Below, piece after piece: positions 12,261 to 23,195 of a DNA stretch of 64,000 nucleotides. Position 1 is the stretch's first letter, and the number at the start of each line of letters is the position of its first letter. The position numbers were made by a program, and so were the translations under genes. The stretch spans positions 593,255 through 657,254 of the forward strand of contig PTFA01000193.1 of the NCBI GenBank assembly GCA_003342895.1, in the 5' to 3' direction. The DNA is from Casuarius casuarius (lineage: Eukaryota; Chordata; Aves; Casuariiformes; Casuariidae). The notes beneath the pieces are model-generated. The model worked only from the letters and a program-made list of their open reading frames with translations, was not told where the DNA came from and did not search any database.

Positions 12261-15200
12261 GAGCAAAGACTCTTGAGGGCGTTCTTACTTCCTCTCTCTC
12301 TCTATCCACCAATCCATCCATCTCATAAAAATACACAAAAGCATCACTGCTCTTATCTCAAAGAAGCAGTTAACCCAGGAAAAGTAAAGGCAGAGAACTG
12401 ACTATTCACAGAGATCATAAGATTAATTGTTCTCCTAATTTAGGTAAGTGATCTATTCCAGGGGCTTAGCTACTGCTATCATTTTACAAGCAAGGCGCTC
12501 AGATACTCCTGTGCGGTGTGGCAGCCTCACCCCCCAGGTGAGGGATGCTGAGCTGCGCTGCAGCCGGCACGGCTGGCTGGACCCTTGCAGCAGTCTTCCC
12601 AAGGAGGCTGGCAGCCCTGTTTTTGTAATAGAGAGACAGCAGGAGGGACGTCTCCAAGCTGAGCCCATCCCACGGGAGGCTTTAAAAGTGACTTTGAGAT
12701 TTCCTCAATATTCAAGCCATGTAGCATGCTTCCCGTTGCTGTGGCTTTCGATAGCCGAGAGCACAGTGCAGCTCTCTAATATCCTTTTTGGATCAGGGCT
12801 CTCTCAGCACCTCATACCAGCTCCCTTCCCTGCATTAACTTCTCGCCTTCAGCCTGCAGTTCGCAGGGCTATAAAGCCACACTGCCCACGAACCACTGCG
12901 TCACCCCTTCGGGATCCAGAGGCCAGGCAGGCCGTAGCTGGCACTTGAGAGCTAGCTGAGGGCTCGTGAGACAAGCCCTGACCAAGTTCACTGCAACGTG
13001 GCTAGTGTGAAGAAGCCTCCGAGTCAGGCTTTAGGTTAAGGAAGCTGGTATGGAATAATTCTGCCTGGCAGGTAGGTGCTGTCTGACCCTGGTCTATGGC
13101 ATGCACTGTAGTAAACGGCATTTCACCTGCGCACATAAATCTACTATTAATTCTAGCAAAGAACAGACTTGCAGAGTTGTAAATTCAAGACATGTCTTGT
13201 TCTACCTCGTGCTCAGATGCTCCTCTTGAACTCTCTGGATCCTCCCAACAGCTCTTGTTCAAGTGGCTTCTAGTTAGAAAAAAAGGCGCTAGCAAAGTGC
13301 TTGAAAAGCAAGGCTGGAATTGCACATTTCCCTGGAGAATTACATGTCATGAATTTTGCAACTGAACATCCCCTGGAGAATCCAAACTCCTAGCAAATTC
13401 TCTATATGACACAGATCTCAGCAGTGGCACATCATTCCAGTCTGCCGTGGCCTGTCATCTCTGCAAGTGGACACATGTCACTGGCATGTTCCATCATGTG
13501 TCCTTAATGCCTCTATATGAAACAACCTTTCCTAAGATTGGTCTATGGTAGGAAGTGGGACCAATATATCTAAGTCAGTTATGGGTTGCCAAATGAGTTA
13601 CAGCAGTAAAACCTCTAGGATTCATCTCATCTGACATGGGATGTCTGGAGTGGAGATACTGAGAGCCTCCCCAAGCTCTCTCATAGTCAGCAGAGAAGCA
13701 CAACTCACCTGTCCTGCTTTCTTCTTCTGCTTAATCCCTCTGCAGAGCAGGATGTGCGCCCCCTCATAAAAGAAGCCTCTTTTCTTGTAGTTTAAACCTT
13801 GAGGCTTAAAGGACTGAGTTCAGGCCGGATGGTGAATGCAGGAGAACATCCTCGCACCCCAGCTCCCTGGGAAGCTGTCCACCGCAGAAAGACTATTAGC
13901 TCACCACAGCGGGGCTCTCTCCAGCACTTCTGTGGGCAAGGTTTCACTTCAGGGACGCTAAAGTACTTCCTGAGCAGGAAATCCAATATAATACAGGTCA
14001 CGACACGCACTACAAGGAGATGCAGATCTAAATCCTTGCTTTAAAAGATATTTAATCAGCTATGCCAAGTGTGTTATGGAAAAGCTGGTGTCAATTCCAG
14101 AGCAGAGCACAGTGCCCAGGAACCTGCAGGAGACAGCCAGACCTCCCGAAAGGGATGGCAGGACCCCTGGACCCCTTCTCCAAGGACAAGGCGCAGCTCT
14201 GACTGAGACAGCAATGGTGATCTGTGGTACTCTACCGATACCACAGTCTCAGTGCCGCAAAGGTCTTGGCACAAAAAGAGTAAGAAACACGACGTGTCCT
14301 ACTCTGTGTCTGAACACTCTCCTCTGAGGCTGACCCTGTGACCTTCCTGCACTCTGTGCATTTGGCTCCCATTTCCCTCTGGCTCAGACTGGGGAAGGAC
14401 GGGACGTATCACTGTGCAGACCTGGTCTCTGCCAGCTCGGCTTAGATCAGTTCCCATCAACCTTGCCTGCAGATCAAAGCAGCCTGCCAGCATGACAGGA
14501 GATGCTTCAACTGGATATCCTGCTGATTACACAAAAAACCTAATTCAAACACAAACCACAAACCCCTTGGCAAGCTTTCTTGCCAAGCACCTGCAGGTTC
14601 TTTCCCTGCCTCTTGCTGCAGTATATAAGCAAAAGAGGAATAATGCGCACACAAGTGATGAGGGCCCAAACTGACCCCGCTCTCTGCAGGAGCTGCTCAG
14701 TTGTGCATCCCATGCCTGGGAGTGCACATGAGGGCGTACGGCTCTGCTAATGCGGGCAGACCAGCGCCTTGAAGGGAACGCTGTGGATTAGAGAGCCTAA
14801 AGGACAAGGAGAAACTGCAGAGGCAAATCAGCCAATGCTGCACACGTGCACGTAACTGGTGCAGTTATTACAAAGAACAGGCACAGCTGTGTGATCAGTT
14901 AAACCTGTCACTCTGGTTCCTAGCTTGCCCATTGCATTTATAGCTACTTGGCCTTGAATCTCCAGATGCAAATGACTGCCTTAAACATCAATCCTTTAGT
15001 CCCCAGCATTTCTCCAGACAGGTTTCTTGCATCTACTTTCCTTTTGTCTCCTCCAAAATCTATTGTAGAGGAATATAAATCTGCAGTTCTCTTGCTGACC
15101 CTAGGTGGTGCAAGTTAGTTAAAAAGCCTCAAGACAAGAAGAAACAGTGACTATCAGAATTTAAAAAGGTTTCTTTGCCAGTCAAGTAGGACTTGTGAGG

Positions 15201-18194
15201 AGGTGATGGCAAGAACACAGCAGGCAACCTGCAGCCCGCACAAGATGTCATGGCATAATCAGCAGATTGTCTTGTACATTTGTCTCTTGACTACCTCAGT
15301 TTTACTGTGCCTGCTCTCCCTCCCGTGTCCGTGCTGGCTGTGGAAGCACAGCTCTGGTTGTGGAGCAGTGGCAATCTGCAGCAGCCGATCTGACCCTGGA
15401 GGCCAGGGAACAATTTGTGCAGCTCAGCTCGTGCCCTCTGACTTGCTACGGGATGGCAAGCCCAGTGCTGGCCAAGGTTTAAGCTAGAAGACTGAACAGG
15501 CCTTCAAGCTCCAAAACACATCGTTCATTAGGAGTTTATGTTGCGCCAGTATGAGTTTTTAAATGAAAAAAAAAAAGCCAGAGTAAATGCACACGTTAGG
15601 CATAGCAAAGAGGCACAAGAAAGTGAGCAATTACAAGAAATCCAAATTATCTACCCAAGAAGCTTTTCATCCTCTTCAGAGTGTCTCTAAAGCCCTAGCT
15701 CTGGGACTTCTCTTTTGTTTATTGTACTTATTTTCTGACTACAAAACACAAAGAGATGCAAACAAAATGAATTCATTCCTCTACCCAGTGGGAACTGAGC
15801 TGGAAAATCAAACCCCTATTCCAGCTCATCTTGTCTGGAGTCCCTGTGGAATTTGTTTGCAGCATGTCATCAGGAAACTGGTGCTACTGCCATCACCAGC
15901 CTGATAACGCAGACAACCACTGAGTCTGGTTTTTAAGACCTTCTAAATGCCTAAATCTCAATTCACATCTTTAACTGATGCTTTAAATCCTCTCATAGAA
16001 GACCTACATATTTACCTTTCACCCATTTCGCCCTCAACCCTCCCACTTCACCAAAAAGAAAAAAAATAAAAGGCAAAACAAGAGGACAGCAGAAGCTGAA
16101 GGGCTGTGGTTCTGGTGACCCTTCCAGCAAGCCCAAACTCTACACTGCTATCAGCTACTACCAGGAGCTGAACCCCTCAATCTCGAAGTGGCAAGGATAC
16201 AGCTTGGAAAAGATTTTAGTTGCCTCTCTGGTGCTCCCTTCTCAAGACTCTGCAAAGACAGGCCAAGGTTTGGCCTACAGAGATTCAGCATCAACACTGA
16301 ATCCAGCTTTCAATCCAATGCTAAGAATAGGGCAGCAGCAGATACATGGCTCGTGGAGGCTGTGGAATCACCACCACTGGAGTTTAAGAACAAAATGTTT
16401 TAGGTAGAGATAATCCTAATTCAGAGCAAAACAGATTAAATGAGCTCTTGAGACTTCTTCCAGGCTTATCTTCAGACAGGAATTTACTCCATGGGTCTAA
16501 ACCTACTTTGGACTTGCACCAGAAACAGAATCTGATGGAAGGTTTGGAAAATGTCACATTTTTTATGTCTCATAAAATGAGAATACCCCATCACCTTAAG
16601 GTTTCATGATAGATGTCAGAATGGCTAGGCAAGGATCTAAGACCATCAACAGATTTCACCCTAAGCAAAGCCAGCAGATGCTAACAAGAAGCAAAGGTGG
16701 GCTCTGAACTGCCCCCACAAAGAACGTGCAGTCTGCTCTCTAGCAGAGTCTGTCTTAGCACAGCCATGGCATACGATAAAGAACAACCATGAGAATACTG
16801 GACTGTCTCTCAGATATAATACCACCTAATGCTTCCAATAATATACCAGTGTAAATAATTTAATAATAATAAATAAATAGTTAATTACAAGAGCTATTTA
16901 AAATCACTTTTCCTAAGATGAGATACGACATTTTATACAGCCATGAACACATCATTTTAAATGCTTATTAAAAACCCATTTCAAGCTACTTGTAAAATGG
17001 AATGCATAACATTAGTTTTATGTATTTCTATAAACATTTCCCCTTCTTCAGTCATTCACACACTCAAAGTGCTGTCGTAGCCAAGTCACTAAAATTAATA
17101 TTAAAATAAAGCATAGCTCCACATTATTATTAGCATAATTGTTCCACTACACAAACAATAGACCCTCTTAGTCTGAATGGCTTTTTCAAAAATAGATGGA
17201 AACAAGTAACAAAAGTAGTCTCCAGTAGAGAGAGCAATGTATGTTTACCACTTCTGACAGCCTGCACTAAACTGAGCTGGAAGCCAGCTGCCTGTCTCTG
17301 CAGAAAGGCATTAAGGGCAAAACCAATTTGCTGTTTTAATGATGAGAAAATTCATCAAGTAACCCATTTCAGTGCATCACTACTCTTTAGCATTAGAAAG
17401 ATTTTACTAGTGTTTAAGCTGAATCTTACTGCAATTTCATCTCATTACAGGTTTTCCTATTCATCATAGGCATGGAGAAGAGATTTTCTTCCCACTGAAG
17501 ACTGTAAGGAAGCTATAAAAATCTTTTTAGGTTAGTTAGGCCATGATAAACACAAAAAAGTACATGCAAAGAATGCAGAATAAGGAAGGTGATCTATGCA
17601 AGAAAATGTTAGAAAATGAACTTTCCACATAGAACAGTTTGATCTCCATTAAGCACAGGATACGTGATTAGGTGGCTAGAAGGTAGTGAAATTGGTGCAT
17701 GGCACAGCAGTGAAGCTGATATATTTGCTTGCTAAAATGGCATTACCGCGGCTGTAATCAGACCTGAAGCGTACACATCTCTCCCGAGCTTTCTTTACAC
17801 TAAGTAACCATATCCTTTTCCACTTTTCCTTATCAGCTGAGGTTTCTAGACATCTGAACGTTCCTACTGTTCTCTTCCAAGCTGGCCCCAGCTGGGGGCA
17901 GATAAGACTCCTGCTCAGACATCCCCAAATGACCTGACTCACCTGGTTTACTTGTGTTTCCCCCATAACCACGAGATCCGTTTCCTAAATATCTGCTGTG
18001 AAGTCAGCTATTCCCCCTTCCCATGCCCTGCATTTGTGCAGCTCATGAGTGCTGGCTATTATATGCTTATCGACAGTTGCTGTAAAATAGCATTCTGCTG
18101 AGACCATTCCCCAACACGCTATTTGTGAAGATCATACAAGCACATAAACTGCTCCTCCCAGCTTTCTACAAACGTAATAAATGCATCTGCTTTG
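12261..18194. other. Non-coding single-copy sequence with minor simple repeats
   Basis: A (TC)6 tract at about 12291-12303 is followed by imperfect ATCC units. The 12448-12948 segment has an open frame of about 166 codons and slightly raised GC, but no domain and no paired splice signals. On the minus strand a 31-base interval (13709-13739) is bracketed by a strong acceptor and donor and is discussed as a finding. The segment 16840-16890 is AT-rich with TAA-type units. No repeat family is recognised. Confidence 0.5.
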
Positions 18195-19135
18195 GCATGG
18201 TTTAGATAGTTAATAGAAGTATTGGACAGAACTGGGCACAGGACAATTCCTAATGAAACCTGACTCCACTCTTCCAACCTCCTTTGGCCTACCCTACTGC
18301 AGTTTTATCCAGACTAAATTTCTCTAACATGCTTATGAAAATGTCATATTTCTTGCACTTAAGTACATTGCCTCCCATGACATCCACTTCTCTGCTATCC
18401 AAAAGGCCTTTCTCTCTTTCAGGAGTAAATTCAATTTATTTGACATGATTTATGCTTTACCAATCCAGGTTGGCTGCAACTCATCTTCTTGCTATCTTCC
18501 AGATGCTCAACAAACAGTTAAGGTTATTTATTCAGTATTTTTCAGATATTGAGGTCAAGCTGAATCCCTGTCTCCTCTTTCAAAAAGAAAGCCTCTTAAA
18601 AGAAAGGTTCAGCTAACTTTTTCTTCCACTAAGTGCCCATTGCTGCCCCTCTTCCGCTATTGACTTCTGTTCTCTAGCCCTTTGTGCAACACAGCTTGCC
18701 CCTGTAAACTGGGTCAATGAAAAGATTTCGGTTTTAATAAAATACTGGCAGAATTTCAGTGCCAAGCAGTGTAATAGGACAGCTGAGCAAAGAAAGACCC
18801 TCAGCATTGAAGTAAGGATAAAGGGCCAGGGTAGGTGGCTCTTAGGCTGGCTTTCACCTGAAGGAAAACTGGTGTCAAACTGCATGCTACGTGGGTCCCT
18901 TTGAGTTTTCTGGCATGTTTTTACCCTCCTGAAATTGTTAACTCCTTCCTCATCACCACTGCTAACTGCTTAAATTCCTTCAGCCAGGTCTTCAGGTATC
19001 TATGATGAATTTCATCAGCAGCAGTCGGTTTGATCTGAATACTTTCTCTTCCATTTTTTCCTTGGTCAAGACTTTGTTGCAGTGTGAGCTATACCAACCA
19101 CTTCCTCACAGAGAACATCTTAGTGAGGGTCTCTT
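18195..19135 (-). mobile_element. Decayed CR1/L3-type LINE, ORF2 reverse-transcriptase part
   Basis: On the minus strand, protein motifs of the CR1/L3 superfamily ORF2 appear in the right order with frameshifts between them. DEIHHRYLKTWLKEF (near 18985-19025) matches the family's PDEIHPRVLKEL stretch. FSLTSISEKY (about 18530-18560) matches the YRPVSLTSVPGK block. KSCQIN followed by a stop (about 18440-18460) matches the GFxKxKSCxTNL block. GIVLCPVLSNTSINYLN (about 18200-18250) matches the GSVLGPVLFNIFINDL block. No FADD motif is recognisable below 18195. The spacing between the first and second blocks is about 200 bases too long, suggesting an insertion within about 18610-18885. The copy has stops and frameshifts and is dead. 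The subfamily is not assigned. Confidence 0.75.
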
Positions 19136-20497
19136 TGATAGTCTTGAGTTCACCTGTCAAAGTTTTTTCCACTTCTCTGAGCAGCAGAGCAGCACTTTCT
19201 GTGGCCTCTCATAGTATTCACTGTATGATTTAATTCAGCCTGGGATCTCTCTTCCCTCCAGTATCTTATTTAGTGCTACTCCTTCTCACTGTGTCCATCC
19301 ATACACTGACTATTTTTAAAGCCCAGCTTTTCTGATCTAACCTACTGTCCATTTGCTGCAAAAACAATAAGGAAACAAGAAATCAATGGAAAGCTTGTAT
19401 TTTTGTCCAGCTGCCTTTTACTGAATTTCCTATCCTTCCTCTAAATTAGGATGATTTGTGCTCATAGTCCTGCTATCAAAGAAAAAAATCCTCGCCCTCT
19501 CCGTAGTTTCTTTCCCCCTGGATTTGCCTTCCATACGATCTCGTCTACTGCTCCTCAGTTTACTGAAAGCTATCATTATTCTGCTGTTCTTCCTTGTCCT
19601 CATAAGAATCATGATCATTCTCACCCCAGCTGTCCTCCCTCTTCACCTTCACCAGTTCTTCCTCCCGCTGGCGAGAATTCAGCCTTCTCCTCAGTTGTTC
19701 CTGCCTCTTTCTGTTCCAAAGCATTTCCACTGGTGCGTTCTAGGAATTTCTTCTTGAGACAGTTTCCTGCTATTTTCCCTTCCTACATGTTTAAAAATGA
19801 GCTAAAAAATCTCACCTCCACCCCCCTCACCTATCCCCTCTTTCCTTTCCGGGTAAGGGAGAATAAGAGAGGAAATGAGAAGGAACGTGGGCAAGGGCCT
19901 CTCTAGCCCTTAGGGTAGTGACATTAATGGAATATTTGTGAACGCCAGATTGAGGACTGAAGCTTGCTGCCACTCCACACGAGCAATGTACAATCCAGCC
20001 TGCTGCAGTGCCACATTTTATTGCCATAGTTCACAGAAAGGTGAGCGCACATTCCTTCTTCAGGCTAACCCAAATATTTCAAGTAAGTGTTGCTTCCATT
20101 CCCTATTCAGTACTTTTCTTTTGTGGTTTAAGGAAACACTTTCAAAGAAGAAAAGAAAAATATCACTAGCAATAAGAAAGGCAGGCTCTTCTATTTCATT
20201 TTCTCAAGTGCAACTTTTGTTGTTGATTGAACAATTTGGCTTATTTGATGATCATTACATGTTGGTATGTTCCATTAAGGAAGAAGTCCATCCCTTGAGC
20301 TGAGGAAGCCAGCAAGCCCAGAAAGAGAGAGTGAAATTTATTTCATTTCACTTTAGATGTCTACAAAATGCAAATCAAAAAGGTCCCTAAAAGCTTCTTG
20401 TGTCCTCAGCCCACTGGATAGAAAAAAAATCTGTATTTTAATCCTAGAAATAGTGGTTCTGTGCACAGCCTTCAAACTGATTAGAAGGACCAGAAAA

Positions 20498-20542
20498 CAC
20501 AAACAACTGTAGCACAAACAAATGTAGCACAAACAATCGTAG
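20498..20542. repeat. 15-bp tandem repeat, three copies
   Basis: CACAAACAACTGTAG, CACAAACAAATGTAG and CACAAACAATCGTAG follow each other without a gap, differing at one to three positions. The 15-base period keeps frame, so a minus-strand open frame across it shows a repeating five-residue pattern (CLCY-type). I take that as a by-product of the repeat, not a protein. Confidence 0.9.
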
Positions 20543-21941
20543 GGAACTGGGTCAAGCTGGAGAAGGTGCCAGAGCATGTCCTGGAGGCTCTTTTCCATGT
20601 CAGTAGCCACTTTCAGGCATCTTAACTTGCAACCTGAATCCCTCCCTTGCAGAGGCACCTGGAGTAGGAACCCGCTCGGGAATGCACTCCTGTGCACCCA
20701 GGCAGGCCACTTCTCCCCACTCACTAAGAGTGCAGGCAGGTGGCTCCCACGAAGCCTTTGACAGTGTAGGTGCATCCGTCACAGAGCCACGCTTCAGGCT
20801 AAAGACCTGTTGGTGCTAGATACAGAGCTCAGCCCACCCACACCTTAGGACAGAGATGCTGGGCCCAGTTTTTGCCTTTCTTGCCGGAATAACTCATACA
20901 GGAATGAGCGGTAACAACAAGGACGGCCTTGGGTAGTACAGATTTATACATCACAGGAACATTTCTGTTCACAACTTGTTTTTAGGCTTTTCTATGTGCA
21001 GTGCCTGTTATCTTCTAGCCGTGAGTTTAAATACGCTATAGCAAATTGCACTCCAATGTATCAATGTAATCTATAATCTAATCTTTTAATTAAAAACTAC
21101 CCAGGAAAAGCTCTTAATGGGGCTGTTTTATCCCAGGCAGCAGATTTATTCACATTTTCCACTCTCATGTCAAGATTACTTAAAAGCTTATCCAGTCCCA
21201 GCTCTGTTTCGGGGCTTAAAACAAGCTCAAAGTCAGAACTGAAATATACGTTTCCTGTTCTCTTATCTGAAGGAGAACTAGGATTTCCTTAGCATGAATA
21301 AGAAAGATGCTGAAATGCTTATGCATAAGAAAATAACATTTCTCAGAACTGAGATGTTTGTAGAAAGGCATCATGACAACTTTTTAACTGGAAATTGAAC
21401 TTTTTTCAAGTTATCAAGACAGCCTTTTCAATGTTTTAGGTCAAATATTTCCTACCAGGTTTCTCTCGTTTTCAGAAGGAGCAAAAAGACTTGAGTCCAC
21501 TGAATGGTTTCATTCACATTCCTTGGGAAATTCTGACCTTTAAAATAATTGATTTTCAAATAGAAAACAGCAGTCAAGATTTAGAAGTTTCATAGAATGA
21601 AAATTCCCCAAACAGGGAAATATCAGCATATTCTTTGATAAACTGAAGTGTTTTCATTTTGCTGAAAGAACATATTATTAAAGCTGATAGCTTGAGTACT
21701 CCAGACTGAAAACTTATGGTCAAAACATGCCAAGTCAGCCGTATATATATTTTCAGGCTCTGAAAAACACTGGGACACAGCTTGTTGTGACATAAAATGT
21801 ATTCACTGGTTGTGATTTGCAAGGTCTTATAAAGCCAATAAAATTTTTCATGTTATAGGATGGAGCTATTTCAATTTACTTCCTAAGCAGAAGGATAAAT
21901 CTGAAGTGGAAATACCCATATCGAAGAATATTTGTATACTG

Positions 21942-22090
21942 ATATGCATCATTTCCAAGCAAATTAGCATTGTTTTATATGCATTCTCACAGACATGGAG
22001 AGGTCAAAGCAACCATACAATAAGTCTTCCTTCAGTAAGAGAATGGAGGGAACGCTGTCCTACAGAAGTGCTTTGAATGTCGATTTGCAT
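21942..22090. promoter_or_regulatory. Cluster of POU octamer-like motifs (candidate)
   Basis: Four octamer-type sites lie within 150 bases: ATATGCAT at 21942-21949, ATTAGCAT at 21963-21970, ATATGCAT at 21977-21984, and the consensus ATTTGCAT at 22083-22090. POU-family factors bind ATTTGCAT and close variants. The first three lie within 43 bases. No promoter elements or CpG island are nearby, so if functional this would be a distal element. Binding and conservation are untested. Confidence 0.25.
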
Positions 22091-23127
22091 GCAGCATATA
22101 ATCCTGAATTTTCCTAGAATAGATTTGTGGTTTAATTTTGTTTTCAAACAGACTCAGAAACCTGGTGTACTCATCGGTCTGCAGCAGTGTCAGACTGCTT
22201 TACTTGAACCTGCTAGCAAGCACTTGAGTTAGGACGTCCTTCTCATCAAGTTTCAGATCCCAAGTCTTCGGAGGAAGTTTCCCAATTGATACCAAGTAGT
22301 GAAATAACCAATGGCTCCCACTAAGTGCACATTGTCAGAGAAACATTGTTTTAAATATTAAGCCAAGCATATAGGAGTAGTCAAATTAATGTAGTAGAGT
22401 GTAAGAGGTATTAAGAAATATGATAGCTGTTTATACTTTTTACTGGCAGTAAAAACTTGTGTTACTGCAAATGTTGCAAATTATATTTCCTAAACAAAAA
22501 CTTTTTATAAAATATATTCATCTGGTTCCAATAAGGACAAAAGACAAGAGATAGGGCATCCACTTGGGCTGAGATGGGGTGCTCCATCACACTGGCAACG
22601 TTCCCATTTTGGGGTTAGGATGTGAGGGTGAGGGTGAACTTAAGCAAGTGAGCATGTCTATGTGGACATACCCTAAGGGAATGGACATACCAGCATCCCA
22701 AAAAGACACTCAGTTTTTGCAGGTCTACATTTAGGGGCGAAATGCGAATAGTTTGGGGAAGATAAAACATCAATAAGCTGAAATTAAAGAGCTTCCATTA
22801 TCAGTCCCCAATTTAAATGCAACAGACTCTGATCCCAGAGGCTGCAAAAGTGAACCATCGCACAAGCTATGAAATGTAAACTTTTGAGCAAGAAGATGAA
22901 TTAATCACTGGAACAAGCTAATGCAGTTTAGCTTACGGCTAAAGTGAAATCTATGGGGTCAGTTCCTCTGGTTCAGCTGATAAGCAGGAGTAATTTAATC
23001 ATTTGCCATCGCATATCTATACTCACAGTCTGATTAAAAGCTCAGAACTAGTATTTGAAACCAACGTCTTTTGATATAACTGTCTGCACAAGTCTATATT
23101 TATGTAGTGGCAAGACCACAGCAAGCA

Positions 23128-23195
23128 AGGAATGAGGCTTACATTTATCTAGCACCTTTCATCCCAAACACGCATGAAGTGTTTTATAGCTAAGA
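23128..23195 (-). mobile_element. Ancient SINE/LINE 3'-end fragment, minus strand
   Basis: The plus strand reads ACATTTATCTAGCACCTTTCATCCCAAA then GAAGTGTTTTATAGC, in short blocks. The reverse complement follows the widespread vertebrate retroposon end 'AAAGCGCTTTGAGATCCTTGGATGAAAGGCGCTATATAA'. A second copy in the other orientation is at 29419-29490. Such tails are shared by old MIR-like or L2/CR1-related elements. The family is not fixed from memory alone. Confidence 0.5.

Larger units (their letters stand above)
19136..23127. other. Non-coding single-copy sequence
   Basis: The plus strand is pyrimidine-rich at about 19430-19700, giving low-complexity frames on both strands that I do not take as genes. 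The segment 20960-21130 is AT-rich with many ATCTAATC/TTAATTAAAA motifs. A perfect 12-bp palindrome CTTATGCATAAG lies at 21318-21329. A 15-bp triplication and an octamer-like cluster are listed separately. Confidence 0.5.

Noticed and set aside
12448..12948. Open frame of about 166 codons, plus strand
   Set aside because: No domain and no paired splice signals. Slightly higher GC lowers stop frequency, so the length is not surprising.
19430..19760. Overlapping open frames on both strands
   Set aside because: They arise from a pyrimidine-rich low-complexity stretch and have biased composition without domains.
21590..21605. TTTCATAGAATGAAAA, reminiscent of the minus-strand CR1 tail TCATAGAATCA
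   Set aside because: The adjacent sequence lacks the conserved GGTTGGAAGGGACC block that should follow.
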